This document shows, one piece after another, positions 1-8,236 of a stretch of DNA of 13,436 bases; the stretch's first letter is position 1; every line of letters begins with the position of its first letter. The notes beneath the pieces were generated by a model. It was given only the letters and a program-made list of their open reading frames with translations, did no database searches and was not told the DNA's origin. Location: the NCBI GenBank assembly GCA_023300835.1, contig JALZVB010000357.1, positions 1 to 13,436 of the forward strand, given 5' to 3'. The stretch is from Saprospiraceae bacterium. Its GTDB lineage: Bacteria > Bacteroidota > Bacteroidia > Chitinophagales > Saprospiraceae. Both the position numbers and the translations under genes were made by a program.

Positions 1-182
1 ATGAGCTTCTTAAGCTAAGCCACGCTTTACGGCAATAATGCGTCGTAAAAAAGGGTAAATCATCTTAAATAACAGGTTTAAAAACATCTAGCTATCAATA
101 TGCTGGCAGATATATGACCTAACATTATATCAATAGAGCTATCTTGCAGGTTCTATAGTTCTAATGACAACAAAGCCATAAC
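1..182. other. Intergenic region upstream of secA
   Basis: I see no confident gene here. Plus-strand frame 3 is open from the window edge to a TAA at 36-38 and reads ELLKLSHALRQ, so it could be the tail of an upstream gene, but eleven residues cannot be identified. A 25-codon minus-strand frame (87 down to 10) begins with ATG and encodes a hydrophobic start followed by a basic stretch; it is too short to call. An imperfect hairpin lies at 26-49 (TTTACG with CGTAAA, plus an inner GCA with TGC) but has no T-run after it on either strand. The secA promoter presumably lies in 90-180, but I found no convincing Bacteroidota TAnnTTTG box with a correctly spaced TTG. Confidence 0.5.
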
Positions 183-3100
183 ATGTTTAAATTTCTTAAG
201 AAGGTATTCGGGACCAAATATGATAAAGATGTGAGATCAATATCTCCATATGTAGATAATACCAATGCGTTCTATGAGCAATATAAATCCCTATCTGATG
301 ATCAATTAAGGGACAAAACCCTTGAATTCAGGGAAAGAATCGCGACTTACCTAGCTGATATCGACGCTGAAATAGATAAACTCAAGGAAGAAGCTCGTCT
401 ACAAGAAGATCTGTCTCAGACTGAGGAAATCTATAGACAAATTGACACCTTCAAAGAATCTAGAGATAAACACTTAGAAGAAATACTGCTAGAAATACTG
501 CCTGAGGCATTTGCTGTAGTAAAAGAAACGGCTTATAGGTTCTCTAATAATACAGAAATCAGAGTTACGGCTTCACAATTAGATAAAGATTTGGCGGCAG
601 CTGGAAAAGATTTTATCTACATGGATGGCAGCGATACAGCTGTCTACAAAAACAACTGGACTGCCGCAGGTGGAGACATCGTATGGAATATGGTACATTA
701 TGATGTACAGTTGATAGGTGGTTATGTACTGCATAGTGGTAAAGTAGCAGAGATGCAGACAGGAGAAGGAAAAACATTGGTGGCGACACTACCCGCTTAC
801 CTGAATGGAATTTCTGGTCAAGGCGTTCACGTCATAACAGTCAATGATTATCTAGCCAAAAGGGATTGCGAATGGATAGGCCCGATTTTCCAATTTCTAC
901 ACCTGACAATAGATTGTATAGACAAATATAAGCCACATACTCCTGAGAGAGTGGCGGCATATAAATGTGATATCACTTATGGAACCAACAATGAGTTTGG
1001 TTTTGATTATCTGAGAGATAACATGGTGCGGTCAGAAGAAGAAAAGGTACAAGGGAAACATCATTTTGCGATGATAGATGAGGTCGATTCAGTCCTTATT
1101 GATGATGCCAGAACACCACTTATTATATCTGGACCTGTTCCTAAAGGTACTGAAGAACAAGATTACCAAGTTCTAAAGCCTAAGGTAGAAAAGCTTATCA
1201 ATGCGCAGAGAAAACTGGCAACAGACTATTTGACGCAAGCTAAAAAATTATTCAAAGCCGGTAACGCTGGTATAGAAGAAGGAACGGCAGGTATGTTTCT
1301 ATTGAGAGCATTCAGAGCCCTTCCTAAATACAGACCTCTCATAAAGTTTCTAAGTGAAGAAGGCGCTAAGTCTCTGTTACAGAAAACAGAGAACCACTAT
1401 ATGGCTGAGCAGAATAAGCATATGCATATCGTAGATGCTGAATTACTGTTTACAATAGACGAGAAAAACAGAGGCGTAGAACTTACAGAACTAGGTTCAG
1501 AGTTTCTTGCCAAAGGTGAAAATGATACGGGCTTTTTTGTAATGCCTGACATTGCTACTGAGATGCAAGATCTCGAACAAGAAGGCATTGACACTGGCGT
1601 AGATATGACTGAAGCTAAGTCTAACCTTATCCAAGATTACTCTATCAAGTCAAGAAGACTACATGGTGTAAATCAATTACTAAAAGCTTATACGCTTTTT
1701 GAAAAAGAAGAAGAATATGTTGTTATAGATGGTCAAGTAAAGATCGTAGATGAGCAGACAGGTCGTATGATGGAAGGTCGTAGATACTCTGATGGTCTAC
1801 ACCAAGCGCTAGAAGCAAAGGAAAATGTAGAAGTCGGAGATATTACACAGACCTATGCAACGATAACATTACAGAACTATTTCAGAATGTTCCATAAGCT
1901 GTCTGGGATGACTGGTACAGCAGAAACAGAAGCTGGAGAACTCTGGGAAATATACAAATTAGATGTTGTCGTAATTCCTACCAATAGGCCTATCGTAAGG
2001 GATGATAGAGAAGACCTTGTATATAAGACAGGTAGAGAAAAAGTAAATGCCGTAATAGAAGATATAGAGAAATTAACCGCTCAAGGTCGTCCCGTACTTG
2101 TAGGTACAACGACAGTAGATATCTCAGAGAAACTGAGTAGAATGCTTAACCTGAGAGGCATAACACATAATGTCCTTAACGCCAAGCAACACCAGAGAGA
2201 AGCCGATATCGTCGCTGCTGCTGGAAAGCCTGGCGCTGTTACCATTGCCACTAACATGGCCGGTAGGGGAACAGATATAAAGTTATCTGAAGAAGTAAAA
2301 GCTGCTGGAGGACTAGCGATAATAGCGACAGAGAGACATGATTCTCGTCGTGTAGATAGACAGTTGAGAGGTAGAGCTGGTAGACAAGGAGATCCAGGAT
2401 CTTCTCAATTCTACGTGTCTCTAGAGGACAAACTCATGCGTCTATTCAACTCAGATAGAATATCCAAGGTTATGGATACTATGGGTCACCAAGAAGGTGA
2501 GGTTATCCAACACAAGATGATAACTAAGTCTATCGAACGTGCTCAGAAAAAAGTAGAAGAAAACAACTTCGGGATACGTAAGAGACTCTTAGATTATGAT
2601 GATGTGATGAACATCCAAAGAGAGGCTGTTTACAATAAACGTAACAATGCGTTATCTGGACAGAGACTTTCTGTAGATCTCTACAACATGATTATGTCTC
2701 TTACTGAGAGCATGGTCGAAGATCATAAAGCAGGTGGAGACTTCAATACTTTCAGAAACGATAGTTTAGGAATACTTGCTACTGAGCCTGGAGTTGATGA
2801 ACTAACATTCAATCAAGGAAATGTAAAAGACCTTGTAGGTACTTATCAGCAACATGTTCTAGAAGCTTACGAAAAGAAGTCTAGTCAGATCAACGAAATT
2901 CTTCTTCCTATCATCAAGTCTGTCCATGAAAAAGATGGACATAGATACAAGCGTATTTCTATCCCTTATATCAACTCCGCAAGAGAGAAACAACTTAATA
3001 TCGCCGCAGATCTAGAAACAGCCATCAATACTAATGGTGAATCTGTCATGAAGGATATCGAGAAAGCGATAGCGCTGGCTCTTATAGATGAGAACTGGAA

Positions 3101-3497
3101 AGAGCACCTCAGAAACATGGATGAGTTGAAGGATTCTTCTCAGGCGGCATCATTCGAGCAAAAAGATCCACTCGTGGTTTACAAGATGGAAGCTTACAAC
3201 GCGTTTGAAGAATTGGTGTATCAGATCAATCGTGATGTTATGTCATACCTCATGGGCGGCAAACTGATGCTACAGAGACCTGATGAAGTAAGAGAAGCGA
3301 CGAAACAAAAGAGAACTGACTTCAGAAATGTAAAGACAAGTAGAGCTGACGAAGCTAGAAATAGAGCAGCTGCCGCCGCTGGACAATCAGAAAGACAAAG
3401 ACCCGAAACATTCAAAAGAACAGAAAATAAAGTGAAACGTAACGACCCATGTCCATGTGGAAGTGGTAAGAAGTACAAGCAATGTCACGGCAAATAA
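183..3497 (+). CDS. secA: Preprotein translocase ATPase SecA
   Basis: SecA is the cytoplasmic ATPase that drives unfolded preproteins through the SecYEG channel. The start MFKFLKKVFG matches the family's N-terminus. Visible landmarks are Walker A (MQTGEGKT, residues 191-198), VNDYLAKRD (220-228), YGTNNEFGFDYLRDNM (266-281), Walker B (MIDEVD, 297-302), GMTGTAETEAGE (575-586), NMAGRGTDIK (691-700), QLRGRAGRQGD (727-737) and a C-terminal zinc/SecB-binding motif with Cys1090, Cys1092, Cys1101 and His1102. At 1104 residues it is about 200 longer than E. coli SecA. The extra length lies at roughly 55-100 and 125-165, before Walker A, and at 345-420, where a basic helical segment interrupts the region after Walker B. 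Such insertions are typical of Bacteroidota SecA. It is the first gene of a probable operon with the SPOR gene and rodA. Confidence 0.98.
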   Translation: MFKFLKKVFGTKYDKDVRSISPYVDNTNAFYEQYKSLSDDQLRDKTLEFRERIATYLADIDAEIDKLKEEARLQEDLSQTEEIYRQIDTFKESRDKHLEEILLEILPEAFAVVKETAYRFSNNTEIRVTASQLDKDLAAAGKDFIYMDGSDTAVYKNNWTAAGGDIVWNMVHYDVQLIGGYVLHSGKVAEMQTGEGKTLVATLPAYLNGISGQGVHVITVNDYLAKRDCEWIGPIFQFLHLTIDCIDKYKPHTPERVAAYKCDITYGTNNEFGFDYLRDNMVRSEEEKVQGKHHFAMIDEVDSVLIDDARTPLIISGPVPKGTEEQDYQVLKPKVEKLINAQRKLATDYLTQAKKLFKAGNAGIEEGTAGMFLLRAFRALPKYRPLIKFLSEEGAKSLLQKTENHYMAEQNKHMHIVDAELLFTIDEKNRGVELTELGSEFLAKGENDTGFFVMPDIATEMQDLEQEGIDTGVDMTEAKSNLIQDYSIKSRRLHGVNQLLKAYTLFEKEEEYVVIDGQVKIVDEQTGRMMEGRRYSDGLHQALEAKENVEVGDITQTYATITLQNYFRMFHKLSGMTGTAETEAGELWEIYKLDVVVIPTNRPIVRDDREDLVYKTGREKVNAVIEDIEKLTAQGRPVLVGTTTVDISEKLSRMLNLRGITHNVLNAKQHQREADIVAAAGKPGAVTIATNMAGRGTDIKLSEEVKAAGGLAIIATERHDSRRVDRQLRGRAGRQGDPGSSQFYVSLEDKLMRLFNSDRISKVMDTMGHQEGEVIQHKMITKSIERAQKKVEENNFGIRKRLLDYDDVMNIQREAVYNKRNNALSGQRLSVDLYNMIMSLTESMVEDHKAGGDFNTFRNDSLGILATEPGVDELTFNQGNVKDLVGTYQQHVLEAYEKKSSQINEILLPIIKSVHEKDGHRYKRISIPYINSAREKQLNIAADLETAINTNGESVMKDIEKAIALALIDENWKEHLRNMDELKDSSQAASFEQKDPLVVYKMEAYNAFEELVYQINRDVMSYLMGGKLMLQRPDEVREATKQKRTDFRNVKTSRADEARNRAAAAAGQSERQRPETFKRTENKVKRNDPCPCGSGKKYKQCHGK

Positions 3498-3512
3498 TCT
3501 AAAAATAAAAAA

Positions 3513-3938
3513 ATGAAGTTTCCTAAAATTCTTTTTGTACTCAGCTTACTATTTTTAGCCCAGCTGGCAGAGGCTCAAGTTATACTGAACGAAGAGGCCG
3601 CTGTAACAAGGCTTATGGAAACTTATAGAAGTCACCATCTTAAGAAACCACAGGTACGTGGCTGGCGTATACAGGTACTGACAACCACAGATAGATTCAA
3701 GATGGAGACGGGGATGAAGCAACTAGATTTGCTATATCCCCATTATGATTACAAATGGGAACACAATAACCCTTACTATCAATTGCGTATAGGAGCATTT
3801 GAAAAGAAGGCTGACTTAGAAGCTTTGGTTTTAGAATTAAAAAAAGATTTCCCTTCGGCACTGCCTATACAAGACGAAATGTCTAAGAGAGAAATCATCG
3901 AGTTTGAGAATAGAGTTGTTGTCTTAGAAGAAGAGTAA
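3513..3938 (+). CDS. Small secreted SPOR-domain protein
   Basis: This is a 141-residue protein with a signal peptide (residues 1-22, charged start then a leucine/phenylalanine-rich core, probable cleavage at AEAQ). A single SPOR-like domain occupies about residues 50-120. It shows two matching strand motifs, GWRIQVLTTTDRF (50-62) and YYQLRIGAFEKKADLEALV (88-106), the usual pattern of the two SPOR half-repeats. SPOR domains bind peptidoglycan glycan strands stripped of stem peptides and often place proteins at sites of wall remodelling. There is no transmembrane anchor after the signal peptide, so the product should be free in the periplasm. The gene starts 15 bases after secA and ends 35 bases before rodA, which suggests a cell-wall role linked to RodA (inferred). 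The SPOR assignment is by eye on a divergent family. Confidence 0.82.
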   Translation: MKFPKILFVLSLLFLAQLAEAQVILNEEAAVTRLMETYRSHHLKKPQVRGWRIQVLTTTDRFKMETGMKQLDLLYPHYDYKWEHNNPYYQLRIGAFEKKADLEALVLELKKDFPSALPIQDEMSKREIIEFENRVVVLEEE

Positions 3939-3973
3939 TTTTATACGTTACCCTTTGAGGTCAATAATTATCT

Positions 3974-5374
3974 ATGTCTTATACCAATAAAAGATCGACA
4001 CTTACACTAGACTGGGTTACCATATCCATCTTTTTTGCGATCGTATTTATTGGATGGCTTATGTTATATACCGTATCATATCCCGTATCTAGTGGCTGGT
4101 GGTTTGACTTCAATAGTATTGTAGGTCGTCAGACTATTTGGATCTTTGTATCTATTATATGTTTTATCATATTCACTACTTTAGATTGGCGGATATGGAG
4201 TAGTCTAGCCTACCCTGTCTATATTTTTACTACCTCGCTCCTATTATTGGTACTCATTTTTGGTAGAGAAATAAATGGTGCCACGTCTTGGTTTTCCATA
4301 ATGGGATTTTCTATACAGCCTTCGGAATTTGCTAAAATAGGAACCGCCTTAGGTGTCGCAGCATACTTGGGACAACCCAATATCAATCTTAATAATATAG
4401 GAAATGTTTTCATTACGTCTGGGATCGTATTGATTCCTGCATTCCTTATCTTCTTACAACCCGATGCCGGAACAGCACTTATATTCGCTTCTTTTCTTGT
4501 CCCCATGTATCGTGCAGGCCTCAATTCATTATTGTACTTACTGGCTTTCTCAGTTGCATTTATATTTATAGGATCTCTAATTTGGTCACCGCTTGTCATG
4601 TTGATAATAATAATACTAGCAACATATCTCATCCTTATATATAATTCTAAAGACAACAGATTACCGTTGAGTTTACTACTCTTATTAACCTTGTTTATAG
4701 CGGCAAGTTATAGTCACATAGATTATAGATATATCCTCTTGATACTACTAGGCGTAGGTATTTACTTTGCCTATATCGCTTATCGCGAAGCCAAATACAA
4801 TTTTATTATCGTTACCGCTGTTGTGAGCCTTTTCTCAATGCTATTATCATTCGGTACAGACTGGGCATTCAATAATGTATTGAAACATCATCAGAGAGAA
4901 AGAATAAATGTATGGTTGCGACCCGAGCTATGTGACCCACATGGATCGTTGTATAATATTATTCAATCAAAAACAGCCATAGGCTCAGGTGGCATTACTG
5001 GTAGAGGCTTTCTACAAGGTAATATGACCAAACTCAATTATGTGCCCGAGCAATCGACAGATTTTATATTCACAATTCTAGGAGAGGAGCAAGGGTTTCT
5101 GGGGTCAGCGAGTTTGATAATTTTGTTTCTAGTTTTGCTTTTCCGATTGACCGTTATTGCAGAACGAGCCAATATTCCTTTCATTCGATACTTTGCTTAT
5201 TCTATAGCTGGTATTTTGTTTTTTCATTTCTTTATCAATATCGGTATGACTATAGGTCTTATGCCTGTGATAGGGATACCATTACCGCTCATGAGCAAAG
5301 GTGGTTCATCTATAGTGGCCTTCTCTATTATGTTTGCTATTCTGCTTAAGATGGATAAGTCTCGACAGCGGTAG
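3974..5374 (+). CDS. rodA: Rod shape-determining SEDS glycosyltransferase RodA
   Basis: RodA is a polytopic inner-membrane peptidoglycan polymerase of the SEDS family (with FtsW and SpoVE). It works with a class B penicillin-binding protein and MreBCD to extend the lateral wall. The sequence is rich in membrane helices and carries the family landmarks: SIQPSEFAKIG (113-123), LQPDAGTALIF (161-171), HHQRERINVWL (305-315), the IIQSKTAIGSGG stretch (329-340), STDFIFTILGEEQGFLG (361-377) and GLMPVIGIPLPLMSKGGSS (428-446). Asp363 in TDFIF aligns with the essential Asp262 of E. coli RodA (from memory). At 466 residues it is longer than the roughly 370 of E. coli; the extra length is hydrophobic sequence at about 205-290, as is common in Bacteroidota. 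The mreBCD and pbp2 genes that often accompany rodA are not next to it here. Confidence 0.96.
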   Translation: MSYTNKRSTLTLDWVTISIFFAIVFIGWLMLYTVSYPVSSGWWFDFNSIVGRQTIWIFVSIICFIIFTTLDWRIWSSLAYPVYIFTTSLLLLVLIFGREINGATSWFSIMGFSIQPSEFAKIGTALGVAAYLGQPNINLNNIGNVFITSGIVLIPAFLIFLQPDAGTALIFASFLVPMYRAGLNSLLYLLAFSVAFIFIGSLIWSPLVMLIIIILATYLILIYNSKDNRLPLSLLLLLTLFIAASYSHIDYRYILLILLGVGIYFAYIAYREAKYNFIIVTAVVSLFSMLLSFGTDWAFNNVLKHHQRERINVWLRPELCDPHGSLYNIIQSKTAIGSGGITGRGFLQGNMTKLNYVPEQSTDFIFTILGEEQGFLGSASLIILFLVLLFRLTVIAERANIPFIRYFAYSIAGILFFHFFINIGMTIGLMPVIGIPLPLMSKGGSSIVAFSIMFAILLKMDKSRQR

Positions 5375-5516
5375 AGGATTCTCAAGCTACAGGAAAGTCT
5401 GAATCAGGATGCTCTCAAGAACTACAAGCCATCACTTAACCCCATAATTATATAATGTTTCACTCCTACTAATTGTGAACCCAATGCATAAACATCATCC
5501 TTGTTGAATGCTATTA
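5375..5516. other. Convergent intergenic region after rodA
   Basis: This 142-base gap lies between two converging genes, so a terminator is expected, but I see no GC-rich hairpin followed by T residues. It holds a perfect AT-only palindrome ATTATATAAT (5447-5456), which would form a weak stem at best. It also holds an imperfect direct repeat: GGATTCTCAAGCTACAGG at 5376-5393 resembles 5407-5426, where CTCAAG and CTACA recur. No open frame of useful length is present. Confidence 0.4.
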
Positions 5517-6548
5517 TCATTTACGTTTCTGCAACATATACTTAATAGGTAACGTATACAGAACCTTTACAGGCCTTCCGCGTTGTATGCCAGGTTTCCA
5601 TTTATCACAGATATAATTCATTCTATTGACGACCCATTGAGCAGAATTTCCGGTTCGTCCTCCTGGGTCTCTATTCAGAACAACAGAACCTATAGAGCCA
5701 TCTCTAAGTATTGTAAATTGAACAACAGCCATTCCCTCTATGCCTCTTTCTCGTGCTAAGGCAGGGTATTTTAAAGTCTTATAAATGAACTGCAACATCT
5801 TAAGCTTTGCACATTCATCCACTTCTTTTTCTTCTAAACCTTGTCCCTCACAACCTGGAAACCTAGGCATACTTTCAACCATTTTGAATTCTTTCTTGTC
5901 ATCCTGGTTTAAGGTAGAATCCTGAGTCTCAGGTAATTCATTTACTTCGATTGCACTCGTATCAATCTCAATCTCTGTATCTTTATCCTTCTTTCTCAGA
6001 CTCAGATTCTTACTTATATAAATACTATCTGGAGAACGACAGCCTTCTAGATTGACTTGATTTATAATATTACACCTTCTTTTTATCTTGCTTTCTCCGA
6101 TATCAATAACGTTCTCTGAAAGATCAATAACGACTTTCTTGTTAACTTCAGTGAGATCCAATGGTAGAGGGCCCGTTATGAAATTTCCATTAAATCGCAA
6201 TTCTTTTATTTCTGATAAAGCTGAAAATCCATTAGGAAGTGGACCAGAGAGATAGTTGTAATCTAAGTCTATCCATTCAAGGTTCTTTAGTTTGGTGATA
6301 TTCTTAGGTACGTGTCCATTAAGGTTAGAAAACTGGAAATTTAAACCAATAATCTTCCCTTTCTTACAACTGATATAGTCAGAATTACAAGCATGGGAAA
6401 TGCTTTCGTATATAGGAATATCAATATTGTCTTGATCTCCTATGAGGTCAGTAATAATCTCATTGAGTAGCTTTACATCAATATCTTGAGCAGACAAGCC
6501 CTGAAATGACAGGAAAACAATCAGAATAAAGAAGAATCTATAAATCAT
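5517..6548 (-). CDS. Secreted leucine-rich-repeat protein with TonB C-terminal domain
   Basis: This 343-residue protein has a signal peptide (1-21, cleavage near LSAQ). A leucine-rich-repeat segment of plant-type spacing covers about 60-150. It includes a cap-like cysteine pair (Cys54, Cys61), then NLNGHVPKNITKLKNLEWIDL, NYLSGPLPNGFSALSEIKEL and NFITGPLPLDL. Two cysteines (159 and 170) may close the repeat. A charged linker (175-225) leads into a TonB C-terminal domain (about 228-340) with MPRFPGCEG, the YPALARERGIEGMAVVQFTI motif (261-280), RDGSIGSVVLNRDPGG and WKPGIQRGRPVKV. Classical TonB has an uncleaved membrane anchor that couples to ExbBD; here the signal peptide looks cleavable and no other membrane helix is present. 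Energy transduction is therefore unlikely, and an adaptor or protein-binding role is more plausible (inference). It is divergent from the LpxR-like gene. Confidence 0.87.
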   Translation of the reverse strand: MIYRFFFILIVFLSFQGLSAQDIDVKLLNEIITDLIGDQDNIDIPIYESISHACNSDYISCKKGKIIGLNFQFSNLNGHVPKNITKLKNLEWIDLDYNYLSGPLPNGFSALSEIKELRFNGNFITGPLPLDLTEVNKKVVIDLSENVIDIGESKIKRRCNIINQVNLEGCRSPDSIYISKNLSLRKKDKDTEIEIDTSAIEVNELPETQDSTLNQDDKKEFKMVESMPRFPGCEGQGLEEKEVDECAKLKMLQFIYKTLKYPALARERGIEGMAVVQFTILRDGSIGSVVLNRDPGGRTGNSAQWVVNRMNYICDKWKPGIQRGRPVKVLYTLPIKYMLQKRK

Positions 6549-6757
6549 AATAGTGTAGTTGTCTCCACAACTTATCTAAAATAGGCCATAATATAAAATA
6601 GTTATAAATGATTTAACTATTACTACCCTAAAACATCTATTTATCAGTCCATTATACTTTAGCTATTTACAAATCTCATAAGTGATTATTCCAACAATAT
6701 CTTCCATACCGCAATTCACTTTTCCTATCTTCGTTCTATAAACTGACAAGGCGACAT
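6549..6757. promoter_or_regulatory. Divergent promoter region between LRR-TonB and LpxR-like genes
   Basis: This 209-base AT-rich gap separates two divergent starts and must hold a promoter for each, unless transcription enters from elsewhere. A TATCTTCG sequence at 6726-6733, 24 bases before the plus-strand ATG, differs by one base from the Bacteroidota -7 box TAnnTTTG, but I find no TTG at the proper distance upstream. No box is clear for the minus-strand gene. Confidence 0.35.
6557..6572 (-). other. Small hairpin in the LRR-TonB gene leader
   Basis: AGTTGT and ACAACT form a perfect 6-base-pair stem around a 4-base loop. It lies 9 to 24 bases upstream of the minus-strand start at 6548, where a ribosome would load. 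It could affect translation, but a stem this short can arise by chance. Confidence 0.2.
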
Positions 6758-7942
6758 ATGAATTACAATATACTTTCTATGCTAAATAAGTACACTTTAC
6801 TTTTTACCATTATTATGGTTTCCATTCAAATGGGATATGCCCAAGAGAATGACATCAGTGGAATAGAAGTTTCTTGGGATCAAGACAGATATGCAGACGC
6901 ATTCAGACAACTGGGTAATGATGATAGTCATGAAGATGCTAATTATACAACAGGCCTACGTATTGGTATCTATGGCGCATATGCCAATCATGTTTACCTA
7001 GGCCTTCCATTTGTTAGACAGAAACTAGATGGTTTTCTTGTAGATAGATTATTAGAAAACGGAAGATTCAGAGAATCGTCAGAGTCACATAATTTTGTGT
7101 TTACTGTTAATGGTTTTAGCCCATCTGTGATATCAGATACAACGCAGTATTATATAGATCTAGTAGATGACGGTTACAATCTTGCAGATGATAGACCCTT
7201 CTCGTCATTTACGGGATTCAGAAGTTCAAGAAGATTAGAAGGGAATAAATTGTTTGCCCATTCTGCTTATCAAATAGACTTGGCAATTAATACCTCGTTT
7301 ACATTTGGGTTTATGAGCTTGGGTCTAGCCCAAGGCGTAGAAAATCTATTTGGTGGCAACAGACCGAGTGCCATATTATGGGACAGAGATCCCAATGAAG
7401 ATCACCCGACAGGACAATTGGCACCGAGATTCCTTCCCTTGTTTATGTATTCTATTTCTGCCGAAGCCGTGGTATGGCAACCTATAAGAAAAGTATTATT
7501 ACAAGTAAGACCTGAGCTTAATCTTGGTTATTATACAAATGTAGGACTGGGTATAGATTTCGGTAAAGTCATGAATGTAGAACATAACATAGATAACCTT
7601 GGCTATACTGACACTAATAACCCCAGCTTACTTGCCGTCAATAACGACAACATATCTTTCTCTATTGTAGGAGGGGTTACCATACGGGCGGTATTATTCA
7701 ATGCACACTTACATGGTTTCTACCGCGACGAAAAAAACGATTACAACAACCTGGGTTCCAAGGTTCTTCTACTCGAAAGTTATGTAGGTGCCAAGCTTCA
7801 ATTGTTCAAAAAAGTAGAATTTACTTTCTCTGTCAACAGAAGATCTCAAGAATTTGATTCTCCTATAAATGCTAAAGCGCTATGGGGTACAATAGGGATG
7901 AAGTATCTTATTGCACCTGAAGGCGAAGGGTGCTATGATTAG
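6758..7942 (+). CDS. LpxR-family outer-membrane protein (DUF2219, lipid A deacylase-like)
   Basis: This 394-residue exported protein matches the LpxR (lipid A 3'-O-deacylase) barrel family by strand pattern along its whole length. Matching segments include ANYTTGLRIGIYG (61-73), RPFSSFTGFRSSRRL (146-160), AEAVVWQPIRKVLLQVRPELNLGY (235-258), an HLHGFYRDEKNDYNNLGSK-type stretch and a VEFTFSVNRRSQEF-type strand before the end. The signal peptide ends at MGYAQ (25-29). Translation could also begin at Met8 (6779), which gives a more usual signal-peptide length. True LpxR removes the 3'-acyloxyacyl group from lipid A at the outer membrane. Aligned by eye to Salmonella LpxR from memory, the active-site Asn-Asp of strand 1 falls on D41-Q42 and the catalytic His region falls on ENLFGG (195-200), which has no histidine. 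Deacylase activity is thus doubtful, and the name gives the fold rather than a proven function. Confidence 0.78.
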   Translation: MNYNILSMLNKYTLLFTIIMVSIQMGYAQENDISGIEVSWDQDRYADAFRQLGNDDSHEDANYTTGLRIGIYGAYANHVYLGLPFVRQKLDGFLVDRLLENGRFRESSESHNFVFTVNGFSPSVISDTTQYYIDLVDDGYNLADDRPFSSFTGFRSSRRLEGNKLFAHSAYQIDLAINTSFTFGFMSLGLAQGVENLFGGNRPSAILWDRDPNEDHPTGQLAPRFLPLFMYSISAEAVVWQPIRKVLLQVRPELNLGYYTNVGLGIDFGKVMNVEHNIDNLGYTDTNNPSLLAVNNDNISFSIVGGVTIRAVLFNAHLHGFYRDEKNDYNNLGSKVLLLESYVGAKLQLFKKVEFTFSVNRRSQEFDSPINAKALWGTIGMKYLIAPEGEGCYD

Positions 7943-8236
7943 GTATTGAAAACGACTAAACTTTTCTAGAATTAATAATGGAAATCAAAAATTGTTTCAT
8001 TCATTAATAATTTCACAAGAGTTAGATAAACAAAAATGTTGCCGAAAAGACAGCTGTTTCATTGGTAGTAATACAGTTGTGTGGCCTATGACTTTCGTCT
8101 CTTCAGTTAAGTTACTATTTGTACAGTTTCTTCATGGAGAGGAGTATTTTATTAAATAAGCCATGTGTTGAGCTACTTATTCAATATGTCAAAAGCTATT
8201 CTTTATTAGACTTTCCATTCTTAAGAAAGATCCCTA
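7943..8236. other. Gene-free convergent intergenic region
   Basis: This 294-base stretch lies between the converging LpxR-like and arylsulfotransferase genes. The longest frames begun by ATG are about 20 codons and resemble no protein I know. ATTAATAAT occurs twice (7971-7979 and 8003-8011, 32 bases apart). A weak interrupted stem lies between them (GAAA-T-CAA with TTG-TTTC, 7981-7998), and AATAAG (8155-8160) faces CTTATT (8176-8181) across a 15-base loop. None has the stem strength and T-run of a clear terminator. Confidence 0.45.

Noticed and set aside
26..49. Hairpin near the window start as a terminator
   Set aside because: The stem is interrupted by a 2-base bulge, and the A-run lies on the wrong side for a plus-strand terminator, with no T-run after the stem on the minus strand.
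1397..1594. Minus-strand open frame inside secA, serine-rich
   Set aside because: It lies wholly opposite well-conserved SecA coding sequence and has a composition typical of an antisense shadow.
3221..3478. Minus-strand open frame opposite the secA 3' end
   Set aside because: Fully antisense to the SecA C-terminus, including the zinc motif; its hydrophobic look comes from complementing charged codons.
4219..4656. 145-codon minus-strand open frame inside rodA
   Set aside because: Antisense to conserved RodA membrane helices; no domain or signal peptide.
7971..8011. Direct repeat ATTAATAAT as regulator binding sites
   Set aside because: Two short AT-only copies lie downstream of a gene in a convergent gap, where a promoter operator is not expected; chance is likely.
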